This document shows, piece after piece, positions 1 through 4,650 of a DNA stretch of 5,830 nucleotides (positions within the stretch are counted from its first letter, which is position 1; each line of letters starts with the position of its first letter). The DNA is from Deltaproteobacteria bacterium. Its GTDB lineage: Bacteria > Desulfobacterota > Desulfomonilia > UBA1062. The DNA is taken from the NCBI GenBank assembly GCA_020053185.1, contig JAGVNP010000179.1:1-5830 (forward strand), given 5' to 3'. A program made the position numbers and the translations under genes. A model generated the notes under the pieces. It was not told where the DNA came from. It ran no database searches and was given only the letters and a program-made list of their open reading frames with translations.

Positions 1-1
1 A

Positions 2-739
2 TCTGAAGAGGCCCTTCTTCTCACAACTTTCAGCAGGGCAAAGATGAAGGCAGGGTTTGCCAATTTTCCGTGGGATTTATGCCTTGATATAAAAGAAGAT
101 ATTGAGGGCCATAACTGCTGGTTTAACAATGCAAAGATATTAAAGCAGCTAAATATCCCTGTAAAAAAGAATGATTATGCCGGGCTTCTGCATGTAATAG
201 ATGAGAAAAAAGATGATATCCAACTTCCTCAAAAATTCGTTGTCATTGCTCCTGGCGCATCCCTGCGCCGTCTCTTAAAGACATGGGAAGAGAAAAAATT
301 CGCAGATCTGGCCATACTAATTCATAATGAGCTTGGCTTGTATCCAGTGCTTGTGGGCAGCAATGATGACAAGAGATACAATGAGACAATCGCGGATTTC
401 ATAAGACAAAAAACAGGGGATAAAATAAATGTGCTCGATCTTTCTGGAAAGATAAGTCTGCGTGCGCTTTGCACAATGCTAAAAAGAGCATCTCTTTTTG
501 TCGGCATTGATTCAGGTGTTATGCATCTTGCATCATCCATTGATATTCCTGTGGTCGGCCTGTTCGGCCCTACAGACCCGCGCTATGTTAGACCGCAGAA
601 TAGCAGAAGCATTGTGGTGCAGAAAACAGATCTTGAATGCGTCCCCTGTTATATAAAGCCTTGCGACCATAGAAATTGCATGATGAAGCTCAGCGTTGAA
701 GAAGTGTTTGATGCCTGCAAGCGCGTCCTGTCTGATTAA
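2..739 (+). CDS. Glycosyltransferase family 9 (heptosyltransferase-like), 5'-truncated
   Basis: The reading frame is open from the first complete codon at position 2, so the gene begins outside the window and the ATG at 44 is probably internal. What remains is the second half of a GT9 enzyme of the ADP-heptose:LPS heptosyltransferase type, which transfers a sugar from a nucleotide donor to lipid A-core or a related surface glycan at the inner face of the inner membrane. Counting from the ATG at 44, FVVIAPGAS (65-73) is the first strand of the C-terminal Rossmann domain. GIDSGVMHLASS (154-165) and VVGLFGPTDP (170-179) are the family's donor-binding signature. A C-x2-C-x4-C-x4-C motif (C199, C202, C207, C212) lies near the C-terminus, as in many GT9 proteins. 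The N-terminal domain with the usual K-x-G-x-x-GD motif is missing from view. The gene converges on the GT9 gene at 1573-2532, with the ORF6N module between them. Sugar and acceptor specificity cannot be read from sequence. Confidence 0.9.
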   Translation, partial: SEEALLLTTFSRAKMKAGFANFPWDLCLDIKEDIEGHNCWFNNAKILKQLNIPVKKNDYAGLLHVIDEKKDDIQLPQKFVVIAPGASLRRLLKTWEEKKFADLAILIHNELGLYPVLVGSNDDKRYNETIADFIRQKTGDKINVLDLSGKISLRALCTMLKRASLFVGIDSGVMHLASSIDIPVVGLFGPTDPRYVRPQNSRSIVVQKTDLECVPCYIKPCDHRNCMMKLSVEEVFDACKRVLSD

Positions 740-740
740 G

Positions 741-751
741 AAAAAATAGCA
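741..751. repeat. 11-bp direct repeat, left copy
   Basis: AAAAAATAGCA occurs here, directly after the stop codon of the truncated glycosyltransferase, and again at 1517-1527, just past the ORF6N gene. The two copies bracket the ORF6N module. They could be a target-site duplication or the trace of recombination. The repeat is A-rich, so chance is a real alternative. Confidence 0.4.
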
Positions 752-776
752 GAAATATTTCTCAAAAGATCTTTTG
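751..776. other. Two adjacent perfect palindromes, possible weak terminator or binding sites
   Basis: AGAAATATTTCT (751-762) and CAAAAGATCTTTTG (763-776) are perfect palindromes lying end to end. They are flanked by TAGC (747-750) and GCTA (776-779), so the whole block can also be drawn as one larger imperfect stem. It starts 12 nt after the glycosyltransferase stop codon, which would suit a terminator. The stems are AT-rich and the downstream T-run is broken, so intrinsic termination would be weak. A pair of operator-like sites for the ORF6N promoter is the other reading. Confidence 0.3.
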
Positions 777-797
777 CTACTTTGCTGTTATTTTACT

Positions 798-826
798 TTG
801 ATAACTTCTTTTGTTAACGCTATATA
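798..826 (+). promoter_or_regulatory. Sigma70-type promoter for the ORF6N module
   Basis: TTGATA at 798-803 (5 of 6 to the -35 consensus) is followed after exactly 17 nt by TATATA at 821-826 (4 of 6 to the -10). An overlapping TATAAA at 823-828 is a 5 of 6 alternative with 19-nt spacing. Transcription would start near 833, leaving about 45 nt before the AGGAGG at 881 and about 158 nt before the ORF6N start. The spacer contains GTTAAC (813-818), which with ATAAC near 801 forms an imperfect dyad. Confidence 0.55.
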
Positions 827-877
827 AAGATCTGTATCTTTTAAAGCTACCAAGAGTTTAATTTTTATTTTTTCTAT

Positions 878-985
878 ATGAGGAGGCGCATGGTGATCTC
901 AAATTTGACAATGATTTCTACCAAGACCTTGGTGCGTGTGCATATGAAATTAACAGACAATATCTCTTTCCGTGTAGAAGGTTAA
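878..985 (+). CDS. Possible 31- to 35-codon leader ORF upstream of the ORF6N gene
   Basis: An ATG at 878 and another in the same frame at 890 open a short frame that ends with TAA at 983-985, five nucleotides before the ORF6N start codon. AGGAGG at 881-886 is a perfect Shine-Dalgarno core but sits only 3 nt from the ATG at 890, closer than usual. From 890 the peptide begins MVISNLTMISTK and is 31 residues long, with no recognisable domain. The position fits a translationally coupled leader peptide. The competing reading is that this frame is chance and the AGGAGG is left over from an older gene start, because the ORF6N frame itself is also open here without a start codon. Whether it is translated is uncertain. 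Confidence 0.3.
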   Translation: MRRRMVISNLTMISTKTLVRVHMKLTDNISFRVEG

Positions 986-990
986 AAAAT

Positions 991-1497
991 ATGAATTCAA
1001 TAATCCCAGCTGCGACAATTGAAAAACGTATCCTTGCTATCCGTGGACAAAAGGTAATGCTCGATGCAGATTTGGCAGACTTATATAATGTGGAGACAAA
1101 GGTACTAATTCAAGCCGTAAAACGCAATTTGGATCGCTTTCCGTCTGACTTTATGTTTCAACTTACTGAAGAAGAGTCTAAAATCTTGAGGTCACAATTT
1201 GTGACCTCAAGTTGGGGAGGGCGTAGATATCCTCCCTATGCTTTCTCCGAGCAGGGAGTTGCAATGTTATCGAGTGTCTTGCGGAGTAAAAGAGCAATAA
1301 CAGTTAACATTGAAATCATGCGAGCCTTTGTAAGACTGCGTGAAATTATTTCTTCACATAAAATGCTTACAAAAAGGTTGGAACAACTGGAACAGAAATA
1401 CGACAAACAGTTTAAGATTGTGTTTGAGGCGTTACGGCAAATTATAGAAACTCCTAAAAAACCCAGGCATCCTATCGGATTCAAGGGAGAGGATTAA
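991..1497 (+). CDS. ORF6N-domain DNA-binding protein (KilA-N/Bro-N-related)
   Basis: This 168-residue protein matches the ORF6N family, accessory proteins of phages and bacterial genomic islands thought to bind DNA. The ORF6N domain spans about residues 8-98: IEKRILAIRGQKVMLDADLADLY, then VLIQAVKRNLDRFP, LRSQFVTSSWGGRRY, and PYAFSEQGVAMLSSVL. A helical, probably coiled-coil segment follows (about 118-150, with LTKRLEQLEQKYDKQF), then a short basic tail ending in PIGFKGED, which resembles the usual C-terminal IGF of full-length members. It therefore looks intact. The start at 991 follows GAAGG (977-981) at 9-nt spacing. The frame stays open upstream to 847 but offers no ATG, GTG or TTG. The gene lies alone between two convergent glycosyltransferases and appears to have its own promoter, which suggests an acquired cassette. 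The family is certain enough; the cellular role is not known. Confidence 0.9.
   Translation: MNSIIPAATIEKRILAIRGQKVMLDADLADLYNVETKVLIQAVKRNLDRFPSDFMFQLTEEESKILRSQFVTSSWGGRRYPPYAFSEQGVAMLSSVLRSKRAITVNIEIMRAFVRLREIISSHKMLTKRLEQLEQKYDKQFKIVFEALRQIIETPKKPRHPIGFKGED
1185..1211. repeat. 27-bp perfect palindrome inside the ORF6N coding region
   Basis: The left arm CTTGAGGTCACAA (1185-1197) and its exact reverse complement (1199-1211) flank a single central T. In RNA it could form a 12-bp stem with a 3-nt loop. It lies over codons 65-74 (ILRSQFVTSS), a conserved part of the ORF6N domain. Its size and symmetry would suit a dimeric DNA-binding protein, possibly the gene's own product, but binding is not shown by the sequence. 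Confidence 0.75.
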
Positions 1498-1516
1498 GCT
1501 GTATGGTTAAGTTGAT

Positions 1517-1527
1517 AAAAAATAGCA
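1517..1527. repeat. 11-bp direct repeat, right copy
   Basis: This is the second copy of AAAAAATAGCA (see 741-751), 20 nt after the ORF6N stop codon and in the 75-nt gap before the convergent glycosyltransferase. No terminal inverted repeats were seen beside either copy. Confidence 0.4.
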
Positions 1528-1572
1528 AACAATCCTATCAAAAAATCACACCCAGAACAGTGGTATCGAGTT

Positions 1573-2532
1573 TTATATTATATCTTCTAGTGCATCTATC
1601 ACATCATCCGGAGTAATAGATTCCATGCAGATTGGATCATCGCATTTTCTTTTATTGCACGGATTACACCCAACATCTTTTTGTATCACTCGCCCCTTAA
1701 ATGGCCCAGTGCGCTTCGGGTCAGAAGGCCCAAACAGAGCAACAACTTCCTTTTCAAGAGCAACTGCAAGATGCATTGGCCCGGTATCACAGCTCACCAC
1801 TGCTTTAGCTCCTGCCAGAACTTCCTTGAGATAAAGCATTGATGTTTTTCCTACCAGATCGATTATATTACCTTTGTCCTTGGAGCATATGTTTTTTGCC
1901 ATTAGAAGATCTTCCTGTGCTCCTGTGATCACAGATTTCATACCGAATTTTTTCATTATATTTTCAGCAACAGCTGCGAAACCCTGCGCTGTCCAGAGAT
2001 TTGCAGCTTTTGTTGCTCCGATATTGAGCACCACATAATTTTTCGGTAGATTATGTGATGCAACGTTCTTCACAGGGATCTCCCATCTGATCTCTGGGTT
2101 ATCTATTCCAAGATATCTCGCAAACTCAAGGTATTGATATACCATATGTGCGCCAGGATCTGATGCGGGGATACGCTCAAAAGGGAACAACCATGTAAAT
2201 TCCTTGCACCGCTTTTTGTCAAAGCCTATGCGCCTGTCTGCCTTTGCCAGGCAACAAAAAATGCCGGATTTTACGATCCGCTGCAGATCAAGTACAATAT
2301 CGAATTTTTTTGTCCTGAGCTGTGCCATGACTTCTGGCAGCGCTTTTCTCAAATTATATTTATCAAACAGGATGGCATGATCAACGCAAGCGTGCTCGCT
2401 TACAAGCTGATAGCTCAATGGCTCGATAAGCCAGAAAATGTTGGCATTCAGGCCTCTCTTAAGATTTACCACCAGCGGGAACGTGTTTACCACATCGCCC
2501 AGAGCGCCCAGTTTTACAATCAGGACATCCAT
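1573..2532 (-). CDS. Glycosyltransferase family 9 (heptosyltransferase-like), complete
   Basis: The 319-residue length and motifs fit the ADP-heptose:LPS heptosyltransferase (WaaC/WaaF/WaaQ-like) fold. The N-terminus MDVLIVKLGALGDVVNTFP carries the family's K-x-G-x-x-GD motif. D13 aligns with the conserved catalytic Asp of WaaC. IVLDLQ (79-84) and RRIGF (100-104) belong to the acceptor-side domain. YVVLNIGATKAANLW (166-180), SCDTGPMHLAVAL (247-259) and VVALFGPSDP (263-272) belong to the donor-side domain. A C-x2-C-x4-C-x4-C motif (C289, C292, C297, C302) near the C-terminus matches that of the GT9 gene at the left edge, so the two are probably related by function or old duplication. The ATG at 2532 is fixed by the conserved N-terminus, yet no Shine-Dalgarno precedes it. 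The gene is divergent from the coiled-coil gene at 2623. Likely role: a core or surface-glycan sugar transferase at the inner membrane. The exact sugar is unknown. Confidence 0.92.
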   Translation of the reverse strand: MDVLIVKLGALGDVVNTFPLVVNLKRGLNANIFWLIEPLSYQLVSEHACVDHAILFDKYNLRKALPEVMAQLRTKKFDIVLDLQRIVKSGIFCCLAKADRRIGFDKKRCKEFTWLFPFERIPASDPGAHMVYQYLEFARYLGIDNPEIRWEIPVKNVASHNLPKNYVVLNIGATKAANLWTAQGFAAVAENIMKKFGMKSVITGAQEDLLMAKNICSKDKGNIIDLVGKTSMLYLKEVLAGAKAVVSCDTGPMHLAVALEKEVVALFGPSDPKRTGPFKGRVIQKDVGCNPCNKRKCDDPICMESITPDDVIDALEDII

Positions 2533-2553
2533 AATATATGTGATATTTCATAT

Positions 2554-2583
2554 TTGCTATTTTCGCAAGTCCTTGCCTATAAT
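2554..2583 (+). promoter_or_regulatory. Promoter of the coiled-coil membrane protein gene
   Basis: A perfect -10 box TATAAT at 2578-2583 lies 18 nt downstream of TTGCTA at 2554-2559 (4 of 6 to the -35). Transcription would start near 2590, giving a leader of about 33 nt. The spacer holds a small dyad, GCAAG-TC-CTTGC (2565-2576), next to the -10 box, which could be an operator. The divergent glycosyltransferase must be driven from the same 90-nt gap, but no convincing promoter was found for it. Confidence 0.55.
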
Positions 2584-2610
2584 GGCCCTATCTTTACTAT
2601 CCTATTCAAT

Positions 2611-2616
2611 AGGAGG
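2611..2616 (+). promoter_or_regulatory. Ribosome binding site fixing the start at 2623
   Basis: AGGAGG sits 6 nt before the ATG at 2623. The same frame is open upstream as far as 2377, but that part overlaps the opposite-strand glycosyltransferase, so this site decides the true start. Confidence 0.8.
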
Positions 2617-2622
2617 CAAATA

Positions 2623-2991
2623 ATGACAGACGAGAGAAAACAAAGGATAATAATATGCCTTATCATTGCCGCTGCTGCATTCATCTGCGGGTTTGTACTT
2701 GGATTTTACATATGGGGGCTCAACGCAGGACAGCCGCCTGATTACAAAAAATACCTTCAGGAGACAATGGACTATATGTCCTCGCTGGAAGAAAAAAACA
2801 CAACACTGACTAAAAAGGCTGACAAACTCAAAGATGAGGTGACTGAATTAAAGGATGCAACAAAAGAAAACAAGATACTGAAAGAAAAAATAGAGCAGCT
2901 CCATGAAGAAGTAACAAAGATAAAGGAGCAGGCAATAACTCCGCAGACGCCGGAAAACCCTAAGGATACACCACCTACGAGTGACAAGTAA
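2623..2991 (+). CDS. Small membrane-anchored coiled-coil protein, function unknown
   Basis: I do not recognise a family for this 122-residue protein. A short basic N-terminus (MTDERKQR) precedes one hydrophobic segment at about 9-34 (IIICLIIAAAAFICGFVLGF and following). The positive-inside rule places the rest in the periplasm. Residues about 48-103 are rich in K and E with hydrophobic positions spaced as a coiled coil (L62, L69, V73, L76, then L86, I90, L93, V97, I100), so it probably oligomerises. The tail (104-122) is Pro/Thr-rich and disordered in character. The overall plan resembles small envelope spacer or assembly proteins, but no function should be assigned. The gene has its own promoter and a strong RBS, and stands alone. 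Its last codons and TAA stop fall inside the degenerate heptamer array that follows, so the present C-terminus (TSDK) may have been set by the repeat. Confidence 0.8.
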   Translation: MTDERKQRIIICLIIAAAAFICGFVLGFYIWGLNAGQPPDYKKYLQETMDYMSSLEEKNTTLTKKADKLKDEVTELKDATKENKILKEKIEQLHEEVTKIKEQAITPQTPENPKDTPPTSDK

Positions 2992-3120
2992 ATAGTGACG
3001 AGTAACGAGAAATTAGGATTAAGGGGTAAGTGTTAAGGTCTAAGGCATAACGAGTGACAAGTTTTTACTATTCACTCGTTACTTGTCACTCGTCACTATT
3101 CACTACTCACTCATTCACTT
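2977..3120. repeat. Degenerate heptamer repeat array forming a large inverted repeat
   Basis: Nearly the whole stretch is built of 7-nt units. From 2981, four + strand units follow GT(G/A)ANNA: GTGACAA, GTAAATA, GTGACGA, GTAACGA. Six more in the same phase (3009-3050) are mostly GGNNTAA: GGATTAA, GGGGTAA, GTGTTAA, GGTCTAA, GGCATAA, after a variant GAAATTA. A further GTGACAA lies at 3054-3060. From 3065 to 3113 seven in-phase units follow T(C/T)ACTNN, the reverse complement of the first type: TTACTAT, TCACTCG, TTACTTG, TCACTCG, TCACTAT, TCACTAC, TCACTCA. One more unit is shifted by a base at 3114-3120. Exact 13-nt inverted pairs include 2991-3003 with 3088-3100, and 3050-3062 with 3081-3093. 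Period 7 and varying units exclude CRISPR. The array fills the gap between two convergent genes and overlaps both gene ends. Confidence 0.85.
3050..3093. terminator. Possible bidirectional terminator hairpin
   Basis: ACGAGTGACAAGT (3050-3062) pairs perfectly with 3081-3093, leaving an 18-nt loop. A shorter alternative pairs 3049-3057 with 3072-3080. The hairpin stands between the convergent coiled-coil gene and mltG, where a shared terminator is expected. The five T residues at 3062-3066 fall in the loop rather than after the stem, so this is not a textbook intrinsic terminator. Confidence 0.35.
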
Positions 3121-4119
3121 ATATATTCTTGCTATGGCCCGGTTGTGTTCCTTGAGGCTCTTGGAAAAATAATGGGTTCTGTCGCCTTGCGAGACAAAGT
3201 AGAGATAATTTGTCTTTGCAGGATAAAGTGCGGCAATGATGGCCCTTTTGCCAGGATTGCAGATAGGCCCGATAGGAAGACCTTTATACTTGTATGTATT
3301 GTATGCCGAGTCTCTAGAGAGATCTTTTCTGAATACTTTCTGACCGGACCGGTCAATGCCGTATATTGCAGAAGGATCAGACTGAAGCTTCATCCCTCTT
3401 TTCAGTCTATTATAAAAAACAGAAGCTATAACAGGCATCTCCTCGGGAGTGATCGCTTCTTTCTCAATAAGGGAAGCCATTGTGAGTACTTCGTGACGGG
3501 TGAGCTTTAATTTTTTCTCCTTCGATAATTTTTTTGCCCTTGCTTCGCACTCGGGTGTATACACCTGATCAAGCTGTTTAACCATCTTGTTTATCATATC
3601 AAATGAGCTCATGGTCGGAACCATAAAATAGGTTTCAGGAAACAGATATCCCTCCATGGTAGGGGCATCAAAATCAAATAATCTGGCCGTCTCCCTCGAG
3701 TTAGCTATTTTTATGAATTCATCCCTGTCCACCAGGCCTAATTTTGAGAGGATATCGGCAATATCAAATATGTCTGAGCCTTCAGGAATCGTCACCTTGC
3801 ACTTTATGGTTTTTCCATAAAACAGGATGTCTATTACATCCTTGGGTGAGAGCTCGCCATAAAATGCATATCTACCTGCCTTAAGGCCCGTTGCCCTCTG
3901 GGAAGAAAATGCCGTGATCATAAAAAGCGAGGAACTCGAGATAACCCCTCTTTTATCAAGCATCCTCGATATCCCAAAAGCGCTTGTCCCCTTTTTTATA
4001 TTAATGACTACAGCCTTGTTCAATTGCACAGGCGTAGAATAAAACATATAAATGTGGATAAAACATATAAGAACAACTGATGCTATAATAGGGAAAAGCA
4101 GGTCTTTGTAGTATTTCAT
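3115..4119 (-). CDS. mltG: Endolytic murein transglycosylase MltG (YceG-like)
   Basis: MltG cleaves nascent peptidoglycan glycan strands in the periplasm, leaving a 1,6-anhydro end and so limiting strand length. The 334 residues are close to the E. coli protein. An N-terminal membrane anchor spans about 7-27. A LysM-like region follows (VVINIKKGTSAFGISRMLDKRGVI, 37-60). The catalytic domain carries MEGYLFPETYF (155-165) and LTMASLIEKEA (212-222), in which E219 matches the essential catalytic Glu of the family. Also present are VFYNRLKRGMKLQSDP (234-249), YNTYKYKGLPIGPICNPG (273-290) and a C-terminal YLYFVSQGDRTHYFSKSLKEHN. All key motifs are intact. The start codon overlaps the ruvX stop as ATGA and has no clear Shine-Dalgarno, so translation is probably coupled. 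The TGA stop lies in the heptamer array shared with the convergent coiled-coil gene. Confidence 0.95.
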   Translation of the reverse strand: MKYYKDLLFPIIASVVLICFIHIYMFYSTPVQLNKAVVINIKKGTSAFGISRMLDKRGVISSSSLFMITAFSSQRATGLKAGRYAFYGELSPKDVIDILFYGKTIKCKVTIPEGSDIFDIADILSKLGLVDRDEFIKIANSRETARLFDFDAPTMEGYLFPETYFMVPTMSSFDMINKMVKQLDQVYTPECEARAKKLSKEKKLKLTRHEVLTMASLIEKEAITPEEMPVIASVFYNRLKRGMKLQSDPSAIYGIDRSGQKVFRKDLSRDSAYNTYKYKGLPIGPICNPGKRAIIAALYPAKTNYLYFVSQGDRTHYFSKSLKEHNRAIARIYK

Positions 4120-4529
4120 GGCTTTATCGAATCTAGATATTCTTTTAAGATAACGCTTGCTGCGATCTTATCGATTACCTGTCTCTTTTTCTTTCCACGC
4201 ACATTAGCGCCTGCAAGCAGCTCATGGGCCTCGCAGGTGGTGAGTCTTTCATCAAAAAGCGTCACCGGAAGATTTACTCTTTCTTCCAGCTGTTTCGCCC
4301 ATTCCATTACTGTTTTTGCTCCATCGCCGATAGTTCCATTCATATTGTAAGGAAGCCCCACGACAATATTGGTTATCTCATACTTATTTATTATATCCTC
4401 GATCTTTTTTACGTGGGAATTGTCTTTCCTAACATTAATGACCTCTAACGGATGCGCCATGGTACACCAGGGGTCGCTGATAGCCACACCTATTCTCTTG
4501 TTACCGTAATCGATGCCCATAACCCGCAT
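4116..4529 (-). CDS. ruvX: RuvX/YqgF family pre-16S rRNA nuclease (RNase H-like fold)
   Basis: YqgF/RuvX is a small cytoplasmic RNase H-fold protein implicated in 5' maturation of 16S rRNA and earlier annotated as a Holliday junction resolvase. The characteristic blocks are present in order: MRVMGIDYGNKRIGVAISD at the N-terminus with the first acidic residue, IVVGLPYNMNGTIG, LFDERLTTCEAHELL with the central acidic residues, and KKKRQVIDKIAASVILKEYLD with the final Asp. The chosen ATG at 4529 gives 137 residues, the usual length, and places the conserved motif at the extreme N-terminus. An in-frame ATG at 4586 would add 19 residues of no family similarity. Neither start has a well-placed Shine-Dalgarno; GAGGAA lies about 18 nt before the chosen ATG. 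The stop overlaps the mltG start as ATGA. Being next to mltG is a common bacterial arrangement. Confidence 0.92.
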   Translation of the reverse strand: MRVMGIDYGNKRIGVAISDPWCTMAHPLEVINVRKDNSHVKKIEDIINKYEITNIVVGLPYNMNGTIGDGAKTVMEWAKQLEERVNLPVTLFDERLTTCEAHELLAGANVRGKKKRQVIDKIAASVILKEYLDSIKP

Positions 4530-4650
4530 ATTTAATAACCGGCAAGCTTCCTCATAGATCGTAGTAAATTGACGTCCCCAATGCATACAAAAATATCATC
4601 GCAATGATGAAGCATTACGATCTTTGCATTTCTGTTAATGTAGATATCTC

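Noticed and set aside
1185..1211. CRP-type operator
   Set aside because: The half-sites are in the wrong order (TCACA-N3-TGTGA instead of TGTGA-N6-TCACA), and the site lies deep in a coding region.
741..1527. Classical insertion sequence
   Set aside because: There are no terminal inverted repeats and no transposase; the enclosed gene is ORF6N-type.
1498..1572. Bidirectional terminator between ORF6N and the convergent glycosyltransferase
   Set aside because: Only a 6-bp TTGATA/TATCAA pair with an 18-nt loop was found, with no T-run on the appropriate side of either strand.
2377..2622. Upstream extension of the coiled-coil gene by 82 codons
   Set aside because: It overlaps the conserved N-terminal half of the opposite-strand glycosyltransferase, and the strong RBS and membrane segment place the start at 2623.
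2977..3120. CRISPR array
   Set aside because: The units are 7 nt long, contiguous and degenerate, without spacers or a constant repeat, and no cas genes are nearby.
3145..3510. 121-codon + strand ORF within mltG
   Set aside because: It lies antisense to well-conserved MltG motifs and has no RBS or recognisable domain.
4530..4586. 19-residue N-terminal extension of RuvX from the ATG at 4586
   Set aside because: The family begins at the MRVxGIDYG motif and the extension has no RBS or similarity. It is kept only as an alternative start.
4587..4650. Internal promoter for ruvX-mltG
   Set aside because: TTAACA on the - strand resembles a -35 box, but no acceptable -10 lies at 16-18 nt.
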